The notes: generated by a model not told the origin, from the letters alone. DNA of 64,000 nt from Xestospongia muta (GCA_963693285.1 OY848924.1:191001-255000), one strand, 5' to 3'; numbered from the stretch's first letter, positions 23,945 through 37,034 are shown. Program-made: numbers and translations.

Positions 23945-25020
23945 ATGATAAGAAGCTCTGATAGGTGTCTCTAAAAATACTCCCTAATTATTCTATAGAG
24001 AGGACAGTATATATATGAGTATTGAATTAACAATTACCATATTATAACTACTAATAGACAGGAAGTCATGGTTGACTAATTTCTACTCATATTCTGAAGT
24101 CTGTAATATAATTAGTGGATAATGAAAAGTGGCAGAGTATTGAACCAAGACATATGACAGCCTATGATTATATCTATATATCATTACTAACTCCATGTCT
24201 TTAGTCATCTACATTTACAGTATATGTACACCATTATTTAATACAATTATATTCCTAGCTATTAACTCTACACTTTTCTGGATCATCATGGACACTGACT
24301 AAAGCCTTTATATAATGACAGATAATATCCTTGATACAACTTCCAATTACTGTTTAGTATCAACAATAAACAACAGAATGAAATAATGTTACATTTCAGA
24401 TTAGATTGGGATGTTTTTGATATCTGTCTACAACTAGTATATATCAGTCTTCGACACAAAGGCAAGGCTTTGAAGACTAAAAGTCCAAATATTCTACCAT
24501 CAATAGCTCTTGTCATAGATACTCTAGTCTGTGCTTGTTGCTAACTAAGAGGTGGAGTTCAGTCTTACAATACTGAGCAATGTCTGAGCACTGTGGTGAC
24601 TAGAATCTAACTTATTACTATGAGCTTATTCAATATGGTCCAAAACTGGTGCACTTCTTTTATCTATGGTACCAAGTATATGAAAATAAATCACTTTTAT
24701 TGAAAATACAGAATGAAATGTCCACTAGTAGATATATGATTTCAATAGTATGACTTGTGAGAAAATGCAGGATAATAACTTCCTAAGTGTAAGAGTTACT
24801 TACTAGTAGAGTTGTCAAGGACACATTTGCAAAATGGTCAAATTCTTTGTTCAATTTCTTCGATCCAAATTCTTCTTTGTACTTTTTGAAACATCCACAC
24901 TGGTCAGTCTTCTTCTTTCCAGAGTGACAACTAGTTGTCAAGTGTCTTAGCACAAAAGAAATAATCTGAACGATATTGATGCTCATATATATATGTACTG
25001 TGGTGTTCAAAAGAGCTCAG
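23945..25020 (-). promoter_or_regulatory. conserved upstream block of the tandem loci (copy B)
   Basis: Second copy of the 1-kb block lying directly 5' of exon 1. It differs from copies A and C by small indels, one of which breaks the 63-codon plus-strand open frame seen in the others (TAA at about 24299). That argues against the frame being a gene and for a regulatory or merely duplicated flank. Confidence 0.5.
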
Positions 25021-25149
25021 ACACCCACGCGGAAGTTACATTATTTGAGTTTATTAACTTGTTAACTCATTTATAGTACTGTTTGGTAATTTCGATATAA
25101 TCCTACATAATAGTTTAAGTTAGTGTAAAGTTATAATTTGGAACTCACT

Positions 25150-25750
25150 GGTGGTTTTCCTCTAGGCATGTTGTAGTCAGCTAATTATTAACTGTTACTA
25201 GCCACTTCTCTGCAGGTGAAGTACCTTAAACAATTTATAATCACTGCTATAATGCTCTCGTATAAATAACGTTTGAGAAACATAACTGAGAAGCTGTAAA
25301 ATGTTCTCTTAAGTACTACACACACACACATATATATATATATATAAGTATATTTCAGTTATTAGTGACTCGTGTTCAAATAAAGTGTCATAATACTGTT
25401 ATTAATTAAACTTATCTCCAACAATTGAATGTCATATCATTAACAACAGTGATACTATGTGATGGTCTACTCAGTCAAACATGTAAACAGTTCCTTGAAC
25501 AATTTCCTTATAATTAAAACATTAGTCTATCAAACTAATTAATACAAATATGTGAAAACATCAATGATATCACTAAATATAACCATAGTGATAACAAGAA
25601 TGATATTTCCTCATATTAGTTTAATTACCTTCTAGAGTAATGACACTAACTATGCTATAATTAATTGGGAAAGTTTTAACTACAATTATAAACATTGTTC
25701 TAAGATAACATCATATAATATTGTGATGACATGTAATGCATATATCAATA
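25150..25750. repeat. dispersed spacer repeat copy 3 and flanking spacer
   Basis: It contains a third copy of the spacer repeat (ggcatgttgtagtcagctaa near 25166) and an (AC)n(AT)n microsatellite near 25320-25347. No gene was recognised. Confidence 0.55.
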
Positions 25751-26690
25751 TGTATGAGAATATAACTCATTAAATAACCTGATATTGTAATTCAATGTCA
25801 GTTAGTATGAGAGCGTAAATGCGACAAGTCAATGACATTTTATTCTTAAGCTTAGCTTACAAGGGAGTTGTAATGAGAATGAACTAAGGATCAATGCATT
25901 ACAAATCATTATTGAGTGGTTACTATACCTCACTCTCTGTTACTATGGATACCGGTGGTGTTTATGGTATAATCAGTATCAGATTATATAATGAGTGTCA
26001 ATAAGCTAATATAGCAATTCCATGTCTACTCAGATTATAACTGTTACATTTTTAAATAAATAGTTTTGTAGATAATTATAATCTTGTGTATGAATCAATA
26101 AATAGATTTTATTAGAAGAACTATATTTAAAACTATATAGCAATGGAATTATTAAATTCCCTTTTCTTACAAACAGTTTACAAATATACATGGAATCTAC
26201 TATAAACACAACAGGTAAATAATAAACATAAATTCCATAGTACATTAGTTCTAAAAGATCAATCAAGGTCATATCAGAGTGAAGTATTAATATATATAAA
26301 CACCCACTATGTAGGTATGTGCTGTTGGTATTTTATCAGTTTTACATGACTTGTTATAATATTATATATACATTACTATTACAATAATATAATTATATTA
26401 GAGTAAGATAGTTATTTAAAAATGAAGTTAATTGAAACAAAGATTGTTGACCAAAACACAACAATATTATTATAGAAATCAGAGTATTGAAATAGTAAAG
26501 GACTCTGAATATAAACTGTATGAAGGTAGAGATGATAGTATAACATTCTGAAAATCCCTACATAACTAGCTAACATTTATGAATAAAGAATAATAAAGTA
26601 CAAGCGTAATACACAGTACATGTAGTAATAATACAGAATCTCCATTTTGGCTAGGTGGAACAAGTCTTAGTGAAGCCCCAACTAGAGTAG
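25750..26690. repeat. 0.9-kb segmental duplication, copy 1
   Basis: Directly repeated at 33917-34822 with small differences. Shared runs include gagaatataactcattaaat near the start and aggtggaacaagtcttag near the end. It separates locus B from locus C; the second copy lies 5' of locus C. No coding exon was recognised in either copy. Confidence 0.75.
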
Positions 26691-27567
26691 TTAATATATT
26701 GAAGAATCATATCAGTAAGAGTGATATCATGTGGTGCTTTACTGGAACATGTAAATAGTCTTTGAATAATTTAACATCACTAGTCTATCAAGCAAACTAA
26801 TTAATATAAGTGTGAGGATACATCAATGATATGAATAAACGTGATAACAGGAATGATGTTTCCTCATATTAACTTCATTATCTGTTTAGACTAATGATAT
26901 TAACAATACTTATTGGTGGGTTTTCCTCTAGGCATGTTGTGGTCAGCTAATTACTAACTGTTACTAGCCACTTCTCTGCAGGTGAGGGACTTAAATAAGT
27001 TTATAATCACTTTTTTAATGCTCTTGTGTAAATAACTTTTGATAAACATAACTGAACAGCTGTAAGATAATCTCTTAAGTACTACACATATACATAGAAG
27101 TGTATTTCAGTCATTTCTGACAACTGACCACATTCTAGCTAATACACACAACTATAGTTCTTAATTGTACAGTTACACACACAATTATTAAGCAGGTGTC
27201 AGTGAACATAACATACTATCTATGACATCCCTACATGAAGCTGAAGTCTTTACTGTGACTATTGATTGAGTGGCCTATAATTCAGTAAGCAGCCATATCT
27301 ATATTGCTGCTGGTACTAATGTCTATAGATATGCATTATTATAGATATATTTGATAAATACACGTACAGATATTAATAATTACCAATCATCATAACAATA
27401 GTTGTAAATGTTAGTAATAACATATAATATATTCTAATAAAAAAGAGAAAAATTGTTACCAAGACAGTCACTTGGATTGAGGAACAACAAAGGTGGAAAG
27501 ATAAAACGTTTTTTTAATAAAATGGCTAGTATGTGAGCTCTGCAGACAAAGACAGGATTTTAAACTA
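26691..27567. repeat. spacer with dispersed repeat copy 4
   Basis: It contains the fourth copy of the spacer repeat (from about 26917) with its ctgaccacattctagctaat extension, then the 3'-flank block of the loci. Nothing else was recognised. Confidence 0.55.
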
Positions 27568-27576
27568 ACAATAATA

Positions 27577-27631
<55 letters not shown>

Positions 27632-27632
27632 T
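27568..27632. repeat. (AAT)n microsatellite
   Basis: A long, nearly pure aat/taa tract lies just downstream of the locus C stop codon. Confidence 0.95.
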
Positions 27633-27657
27633 AAAAAGCCAATTGTTATACCAGTTG

Positions 27658-30600
27658 TTAAGATGTATATGTTCTTACAAAATAACCCATGACACAGGCA
27701 ACTAAAATTAATAGTATTGCTATTAGATAACGTTCGTCACCAGTTGAAGGAGCCTTCTAGAAAAGAAACAGAATGAATCAACAACTACACTGGTTGTCAA
27801 TGGCAACAGTGCTCCACACTCAAGTTGTAATTTATTATTATATTTAAGTTGAGAACATGCAGAGAGTTGGTTTACTTTTGTATGCTTTGGTGCAATTTGA
27901 GAAGGAGAATAAAATGTAGTGTCTGGCTGATCTTGAGTGATAACAAATGAACATTTGTTAAATAAAAATTATATTACCAGTCTGATGATGAGGAGACAGA
28001 TATTCATTCTGAATATCTGGTCTTGTTAAGAACTGATGTATACCATTAGCTACATTTTTGTTTTCTACAGGTGGCTTCTCTACAACAGTAATAATTGTTT
28101 TCCAACAAACTGGATGTCTTTTGTTATTCTTATCTATCCAGACCTGAAGGACTTTAGAGAGTTTTGTGGTATGGTTATGTTCCTCATAAATGCATTGTAT
28201 ATCACCATAAGGTACTTCAAGTTGTTCACCAATAATATTCCACATATGCAAAACTGGATTAAGTAATTGCATCAAGTGATTTTTCTTTGGTTCCTTATCT
28301 AATGAAGAAAAACACTTTTCCATAATATTACATAATCTTAAAGTACAATCTTCAATGAGAACTTTCAATTTACAGTTAAATGACTCACGTAACAAGTCAT
28401 TTGGAATATCTGGTTGACATGAAGATTTTATACTGGAATGAGAAGGATTACTGGCAATAGGAGGAGTACTAGTAGAAGATTGATTATCAACAGAACTAGG
28501 AGTACTAGCAGTTGAAGTAGGAGCAGGTATATCTACATAAAATATATATTATTAATTTAGCTTGTAAAGTCATTCATTACATATAAATTATGTAAATATT
28601 AAATAAAAAGGCTTTAATTGTCTCATTTCCATACCTTTGATTTGTTGCAAATCATAACTAGCAATCACTAAACTTGTCTCTTTTCTCATTCCTTTAAAAG
28701 TGAGCTCAAGGTCAGTAACCTTTTTGTCATCTTTAAGAAAGGCTATAAATTTTAGGCAAGGCAGGGCAGTATCAGGTTGACATTTATCAACTACTTTCTT
28801 AGAGACCTTTAATACAGTAAATATAACAAAGTAATGACATCATCAAATACTTTACTTGAAATGGCTTGATTATTGGTTTGATCTCATAGTACTCATTAGT
28901 AATTGTCACTTCATTAATGGTAGGATCAAAGAAAAAAGAGACTGGTTCTATTCTCTTCCAACTTTCAAAACAAGCATCAGTCTTTACTCTCTAACAAACA
29001 CAAGAGCATATTATGAATGACATTAATATCTTTTAAACTTCCAATGACAAGAACTATTTAATCTTTTTATTATTTGACAAAAATATACCTCTAAAAAAGG
29101 TCCAAGATTCTTTGTAACTACAGCTTGTATTTGGTAACAAGATTTCTCCGTATGTCTGACAAAAACTGTCACTACATAACTGCAAGATGCTTGTCGAAAT
29201 AGAGCACTCTTTATTTTTTGCAACTTTTTCTTAATATAAACTACAGCAACTAGAGATAAATCAGAGAGTCTAACAACTCCAGAGTTGTCATTAGGTCTAA
29301 ACTCTTGTGTATCAGTGGGCAATAACTCAAATTTATAAGGTGGGGAACCTTTAGCTTTTATAAAGGCTAACTGTTTACATTCTTCTTGTGATGTGAGTTC
29401 AACATTATGTTGAAGATGAAGCTCAACAGGTTTTGAAAATTTTCCAGTTGTTTTATAGAAACAGCTTACAACCTCAACATCAGGAGGGAGAATGATATCT
29501 GTTTCCACTGGTGCATCAACCTTAACTTCAGTTTTAACTTCTTCTCTCTCCTCTACTGCTGATGGTGGAATGACTAACATGACTCCATAGTCTTTTTTGT
29601 CAAAGACCTGTACTTCTTCAACATTTTCAATATTCCACTTAGACGCAGCTTCCAAAACTAGATAATACCAAATAAGATATGAGTGAGTGTGTAGTGTGGT
29701 TGACCTTTATCTCACCTTGCTTTGGATTATACTTGTCAAAGAGACTAACAATTTCATCCCTGTTTGTATCTGGACATACATCGAGTGGAGTCTTACCATC
29801 CTTGTTCTTAATAGTAAAATCTGCTCCTTCAGATAGCAAGCAGCTAATAACTTTGAGATTACCCTCATGGCAGGCAATATGCAATGCAGTATTACCATAC
29901 TAACAAAAAGTAAATTATCAACAAAATGAGTCTAATACTGACCTTGTTACAAATATTGAGATCACCTTGATGTTCTAAGAGTAACTGGACTATCTCAATG
30001 TGACCTTTATTGGAAGCAGCATGTAGAGCTGTCTGCTGATCCTAGAGAAATTAATGATTTAGTTTATATTGGCTAGTACATCAATTATGTCACTAACACA
30101 CACTATACACTATATATTCTGTACTAGTATGATATAGACTTAATACTATGTAGTACATATAACAATATCTATACATAATAGACACTGACCTTGTCACCAA
30201 TATAGGGATCAGCATTATATTTTAAGAGTAACTGGACTATTTTAGTGTGACCATTACTTGAGGCCGTATGTAGAGCTGTCTCCTGATCCTACAGAAATTA
30301 ATTGTTATAGGTTACATTGACTAGTATAACATTAACATGAATTTTATCATTAACTCACACTATACACTATATACCTGTACTAGTATGATATAGACTTAAT
30401 ACTATGTAGTACATACAACAATATCTATACACAACACACACTGACCTTGTTACAAATATTGGGATTAGCTTTATATTGTAAAAGTAATTGAGCTATTTTA
30501 GTGTAACCATCATATGAGGTCCATTGTAGAGATGTCCATTGATACTATAGAAATTAATTATTATATGTTACATTGACTAGTACAACATTAACATCAATTA

Positions 30601-32094
30601 TATCACTAACTCACACTATACACTATATATCCTGTACTAGTATGATATAGACTTAATACTATGTAGTACATACAACAATATCTATACACAATACACACTA
30701 ACCTCGTCACGAATATTGGGATCAGCTTTATATTTTAAGAGTGACTGGACTATCTCAGTGTAACCTTTAGTTGAGGCAAAATGTAGAGCTGTCCATTGAT
30801 CCTATAGAAATTAATTATTATATTTTACAAACAATAGTACAACATTAACATCAATTAACTCACACTATACACTATATATCCTGTACCAGTATGTACTTAG
30901 ACTATGTAGTACATACAACAATATCTATACACAATACACACTGACCATGTTACAAATATTAGGATCAGCATTATATTCTAACAGTAACAGGACTATCTCA
31001 GAGTGACCTTCATTTGAGGCCTGATGTAGAGCTGTCTTCTTATGCTACAGAAATTTAATTATTATAACTTGCATTGGCTAATATAAAGTTAACATCAATT
31101 ATATCACTAACTCACACTATATACTATATATCCTGTACTAGTATGATATAGACTTAATACTATGTAGTACATACATCAATATCTATACACAATACACACT
31201 GACCGTGCTACAAATATTGGGATTTGCTTGATGTTGTAAGAGTAACTGGACTATGTTAGTATGTCCTTTACTTGAGGCCCAATACAGAGCTGTTTGCTGA
31301 TCCTAAAGAAATTAACTATATTTGTTATATAGACCAATACAATATTAATATCAGTACTCATTATAAGATGTTCTAATATTTATTCTGATAGAGAGATGTG
31401 TCACATATAATATTCAATTAATTGTTTTACTGATGACTTATCATTTTATTGTAAGTGAAAGCATTTCATTCACTAAACAGTGGAATTAAGTTCACAATTA
31501 ATAATACAATAAAACATTGCTAGTTTGAGATGTCATTAATTATTAAACTATTTTCATCTACAAGTATATGTATTAAGTATTCTTACTAATTTTATTGAAA
31601 GACATTTCTGCCAGAACAGAATTATTATTTAAAACTAACCTCATCTCTATAATTTACATCTGCTCCATTCTTAAGAGCTGACTTCACTCCCTCTAGGTCT
31701 CCATCTTTAGCAGCATTGAAAAAAAGTAAGTCATAGCTCTGAAAAGAGTAAGATACAGATTTATAAGAAGTGTATCTCTTCAAGAGTTAAAACAAAGATC
31801 CAATAATGTATGAATAGTAATAACCTAATTTTCTTAGGAATATTCTACATTCTACTACTTTCTTTTGTCATGTAGCTCTGTTTTAATATGCTAATAATAT
31901 GCAGTGTACAATTGTCTACTATTAGACTAGCTACTGGACTCTATACATTGTTATATACTATAAGTAACCCAACTAATGTGGATGAGAACAATATATTTAT
32001 ATTGATATAAAATGTTTGGACTACACTATATAGTACATATACTATACAAACTCACCTGATTCCTTTTATCAGAAGAGAGTTTTATATCAGCCAT
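27658..32094 (-). CDS. locus C: ankyrin-ZU5-UPA-like-Death protein with C-terminal membrane anchor
   Basis: Exon 1 is 32094-32056 (MADIKLSSDKRNQ) and exon 2 is 31738-31640. Six 99-nt ankyrin exons end at 31302, 31044, 30801, 30544, 30288 and 30041. Then come 29899-29716 (last repeat), 29657-29089 (ZU5), 28990-28856, 28806-28635 (UPA-like), 28532-28389 (linker), 28298-27978 (Death), 27931-27876 and 27756-27658 (TAA), giving about 803 residues, all in phase. The Death domain reads HLMQLLNPVLHMWNIIGEQL, then DIQCIYEEHNHTTKLSKVLQ. The tail is YLIAILLILVACVMGYFV plus a short charged end, RTYTS, a clear single membrane segment with no signal peptide at the N-terminus, so tail anchoring with the ankyrin head in the cytosol is predicted. 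The Pro-rich motif seen in locus A has drifted here (PSQIAPKH). At the ZU5 end the HFS autocleavage tripeptide of PIDD is not visible (DLS instead). Confidence 0.83.
29943..31302 (-). repeat. six-exon ankyrin cassette array, locus C
   Basis: Six 99-nt phase 0-0 single-repeat exons with the same intron family as loci A and B. The cassette number differs widely among the loci (12 plus 6, 11 and 6). Confidence 0.85.
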
Positions 32095-32104
32095 ACTTCA
32101 AGAT

Positions 32105-33150
32105 ATGATACAAAGTTCTGAGATGCGTTTCTAAAAAAGTACTCTCTAAATATTCTATAGAGTGGACAGTATGAGTATTGAATTAACATTTCTACTAATA
32201 TATAGACAGGAAGTTATGGCTGACTAATTTCTGCTCATGTTCTATATTGAAGTCTGTAATGTAATTAGTGGATAATGAAAAGTGGCAGAGTATTGAACCA
32301 AGACATATGACAACCTATGATTATATCTATATATCATTACTAACTCCATGTCTTTAGTCATCTACATTTACAGTATATGTACACCATTATTTAATACAAT
32401 TATATACCTAGCTATTAACTCTACACTTTTCTGGATCGTTTTGGACACTGACTTAAACCTTTATATAATGACAGATAATATCCTTGATACAACTTCCAAT
32501 TACTGTTTAATATCATCAATAAACAACACAATAAAATAATATTACAATTCAGATTAGATTGGGATGCTTTTACAGAAGATGATATCTCTACAACTACTCC
32601 AATACAAAGGCAAGGCTTTTAAGACTAAAAGTCCAAATATTCTACCATCAATAGCTCTTGACATAGATACTCTAGTCTGTACTTGTTGCTAACTAAGTGG
32701 TAGAGTTTAGTCTTACAATACTGAGTAATAACTGAGCACTGTGGTGACTAGAATCTAACTTATTATTATGAGCTGGTCCAATGTTGGTGCACTTCTTTTA
32801 TCTATGGTACCAAGTACATGAAAATAAATCACTTTTATTGAAAATACAGAATGAAATGTTCACTAGTAGATATATGATCTCAATAGTATGACTTGTGAGA
32901 AAATTCAGGATAATAACTTCCTAAGTGTAAGAGTTACTTACTAGTAGAGTTGTCAAGGCAGGCCACACTTGCAAAATGCTCAAATTCTTTGTTCTAAATT
33001 CTTCTCTTGTACTTTTTAAAACAGACCGCACTGTTCAGTCTTCTTTCCAGAGTGACAACTAGTTGCCGAGCGTCTTAGCGCAAAACAAATAACCTGAACG
33101 ATACTCATATATATATACTGTGGTATTCAAAAGAGTTCAGACACCCACGC
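32105..33150 (-). promoter_or_regulatory. conserved upstream block of the tandem loci (copy C)
   Basis: Third copy of the block 5' of exon 1, including the runs agtggcagagtattgaacca and gtgtaagagttacttactag. Shared position in all three loci suggests it holds the promoter. No defined element was recognised. Confidence 0.5.
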
Positions 33151-33279
33151 GGAAGTTGTATTATTTGAGTTAATAAAGTTGTTAACTCATTTATAGTACT
33201 GTTTGGTAATTTTAGATGTTTTCATATAGCTCTACATAATAGTTCAAGTTGGTGTAAAGCTATAATTTTGAACACACTG

Positions 33280-33780
33280 GTGGTTTTCCTCTGGACATGT
33301 CGTGGTCAGCTAATTACTTCTCTGCAGGTCAAGTACCTTAAACAAATTTATAATCACTGCTCTAATGCTCTTGAGTAGATAACTTTTGACAAACATAACT
33401 GAACAGCTGTAAGATCTGTTAAGTACTGGACATACACATAGAAGTGTAGTTCAGTTATTTCTGACAACTGACCACATTCTAGCTAATACACACAACTATA
33501 GTTCTTAACTGTACAGTTACACACACAATTATTAAGCAGGTGTCAATGAATGTGATATATTATCCATGACATCCCTAAATAAAGCTGAAGTTCTTTACTG
33601 TGACTATTTATTGAGTGGCCTATAATTCAGTAAGCAACCATATCTATATTGCTGCTGGTACTAATGTCTATAGATATGCATTATTATAGATATATTGTAT
33701 TAATTTGATAAATACATGTACAGATATTATGTTTATACTTTGTTTTCTATTATACTGATAAATTAGTTCAACTAATATTT
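33280..33780. repeat. dispersed spacer repeat copy 5
   Basis: Fifth copy of the inter-locus spacer repeat with its ctgaccacattctagctaat extension, followed by part of the 3'-flank block. No gene was recognised. Confidence 0.6.
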
Positions 33781-33916
33781 ATTTATATTGTTGTAAATTG
33801 TAACACAAGATTAAAAGATAATGTAGAAAATGAAGGTGAACTCAGGACAATAAGTATATTTCATTTGTGTTCTTAGTTCATGGAGAGTACTGTGAATATA
33901 CATCAGGTCTGGTTAA

Positions 33917-34822
33917 AATATGTATGAGAATATAACTCATTAAATAACCTGACATTGTAATTCAATGTCAGTTAGTGTGAGAGCATAAATGTAGAAAGTC
34001 AAATGACATTTTATTCTTAAGCTTAGCTTACAAGAGAGTTGTAATGAGAATGAACTAAGTATCAATGTATTACAAATCATTATTGAGTGGTTACTATACC
34101 TCACTCTTTGTTACTATGGATACCTGTGGTGTTTATGGTATAATCAGTATCAGATTATATAATGAGTGTCAAAAGAGCTAATATAACAACTTCATGACTA
34201 CTCATATTATAACTGTTACAATTTTAAATAAATAGTTTTGTAGATAACTTTGTGTATGAATCAACAAATAGATTTTATTAGAAGAACTATATATTTAAAA
34301 CTATATAGCTATGGAACTGTTAAATTGACTTTTCCTACAAACAGTTTACAATTACATATGGAATCTACTATAAACACAACAGGTAAATAATAAACATAAA
34401 TTCCATAGTACATTAGTTCTAAAACCCAACCAAGCAAAGTGATGTATTATAAACACCCACTATGTAGGTGTGTGCTGTTGGTATTTTATCAGTTTTGCAT
34501 GACTTGTTATAATGTTTTATATACTATTACTATTACAATAATATAATTATGTTAGAGTAAGATAATTATTTAAAAATGAAGTTAATTGAAACAAAGATCG
34601 TTGACCAAAACACAACAACATTATTATAGAAATCAGAATATTGAAATAGTAAAGGACTCTGAATATAAAAATATATGAAGATAGAGATGATAGTGTAACA
34701 TTCTGAAAATCCCTACATACTAACATTTATGAATAAAGTACAAGTGTAATACACAGTACATGTAGTAATAATACAGAATCTCCATATTAGTTAGGTGGAA
34801 CAAGTCTTAGCAGACCCCCAAA
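33917..34822. repeat. 0.9-kb segmental duplication, copy 2
   Basis: Direct copy of 25750-26690. Its presence on both sides of locus C suggests that C with its flank arose by duplication of a B-containing segment, or the reverse. Confidence 0.75.
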
Positions 34823-36284
34823 CTAGAGCAATCAATGTAATGAAAAGTTTGTTGGTCACATGTTTGTCACCTTGAGGCTATGGGTGGTGTCTTCACTATG
34901 AGGACTGATGTCCATTTTAATTAATCCCCACATTGAGTGAAGTTGTTGGGCCTAATATACAATTATAGATCTATTTTTTCCTCAACAAAGTGAGAGACTA
35001 TTATAAAGTGTCATGATTCACAAAACCTTATAACAACCTCAGACTCTCCCACATAATGCTTTGCATTTCCCTAATAATAGCTACTTATGTAAGGATTCTC
35101 AGAATATCATACTATCATCCCAATTTCTTGATTTCTGGCATTGCTGTCCATACATTTAATTTCAGTTTTTATTAGTTATATTTATGCAAAGAATATCTAT
35201 CCATTGCAGCATCAATGAATTTTAACTTGCAATTATAGCTAATTACTATTTATTACTATTATTATTAATGAATATTAAATTAGAAAATGGCATTCATCCT
35301 ATGGGGGTGATAACACAACTACACTACCACGTTAAAATGCTGTATTTAAAAGGAAAATGTCATTGTCTTTAGTCACTATATATGACTACACACAATAAAA
35401 TTGATTAGAATCAATGTCTTTGTGGGTGTATGATAAAAAGAGTATTTAAGTAAACATGTTAAGTACATTTATCCCAAAGCATTCATGCATATGCACCTTC
35501 TTTGATACAGTAAGTCTCCTTATAATGTGTATATCAATATCTTCCTTACATCATTACATAGAGTAGATGGATACACATTTGTACATCATAGATAATCTTT
35601 TTGTAACGACACATGTGAGTGATGTCATCCTGCTTTACTTTGTAACTCAACTCTAATTGATACCACATCATCACTTGAGAACAATGGGCGTCCATGTTGG
35701 AATATAAATTAAAAACTTCAATGTTACTGAAATATTCACACTCATGAACTTGAATATAACCAAGTAGGCACTACCATGTCTTGTCAATTGAAGTAATGTT
35801 TTGGTAATAATGAATAGTTGTATTGTACCATAATGCCTACTTCATTCTTGTAAAATCAACAACTTGTTGTATGTAGTCCTCTCTAGTTGATAATACCTCA
35901 GACAAATCAACTAGAGGAGGACGGTTGTATAAATGACACTGCATTCTCTCTTGCATTGTATAAACATATCTCGGTAGCTCTTTCAAGAACTCTATATTTC
36001 ACTAACTCTCCATAGTAACATAGGACACAAAGTCTGCTTTATTGTCAGAAAATGATATATTTTTTAGCCAGTAGGTTCTTCTTGGACTGATTAACTATTA
36101 TGGAAGATTCATCCAAATGTTAGTCAACAGTTCTCTTGCCTGCTGTATTTGTAATGGACTATCACCACTTTATTGCTAACTGACCTATGAAAGTGCATGG
36201 TATCATCAACTCTAACAAATTATGTTGATAACTGATGGACTTCAACAAGAAGTAAGTAGATATATCTTAATGGTGATGGCCGTG
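34823..36284. other. spacer with no gene recognised
   Basis: AT-rich sequence with no splice-supported open frame and no recognised domain on either strand. A short hairpin (ctctagttga ... tcaactagag) lies near 35881-35916. Confidence 0.4.
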
Positions 36285-37034
36285 GCATCATAATAGCTAA
36301 TGAAAGTTGTTTACAAACATATAACTACACTAAAATTTTGACATGTAAATATTTCCTTAACTAACTTATCATTGTGCAAGAGTACTTAACTCACAAAACT
36401 CTTGAATTGACACTGAAATTTATTGTTGAATTTATCTCTGCTGGATGATCATCCACACAATGTCCAACACAAACTGTAGTTTACAATGACAACTTCAAAA
36501 TCAAGTTAGCCATTGAGTAAGTGCTTTCAATAATAATACAGCAAATACTTGTATTATCCATTAATTCTGTGCATTCCCTAGATGTAATCTGGTTTGCAGC
36601 TGCATGATACAATGAGCACATGGTTAGCAGTCTGAACCACACCCACATAACTGATAATCAAGTCACCCACTCACTTAATACCTTGACTTAATAGAAAAAG
36701 TACCAAATTTGAAGTATTAGTTCCTTTGATCATTACTAATGTAGGTAGTAGTCATTATTGTATGAATGTATTCATTTAATGCAGTAAGATCCTTTGTATA
36801 TAACTCATGTACAATATAATGGATTTAAAAAGTTTTAATCGATTGATGCAAACTCACTCACAAAAAATATCAAAACTATATCAAACAATTATATAAGGTA
36901 ATGTAAATAACTATGTCAAAATGGAGGAATTATTATCATATAAACTTCAGCTTAAAAACTATTCCAGTTTCTAATCCACTTGTTAATATAAAATATTGTA
37001 ATTATAAAAACATGACAAATTATATAAAATCAAT
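36285..37034. repeat. segmental duplication of the vinculin 3' flank
   Basis: Resembles 61377-62352 in the same orientation, with shared runs such as catcataatagctaatgaaa and gcagctgcatgatacaat. In both places it lies immediately 3' of a vinculin terminal exon on the minus strand, so the exon and its downstream flank were duplicated together. Confidence 0.7.

Noticed and set aside
35881..35916. Hairpin ctctagttga/tcaactagag as an RNA gene
   Set aside because: Isolated short palindrome without a conserved RNA signature or further structure.
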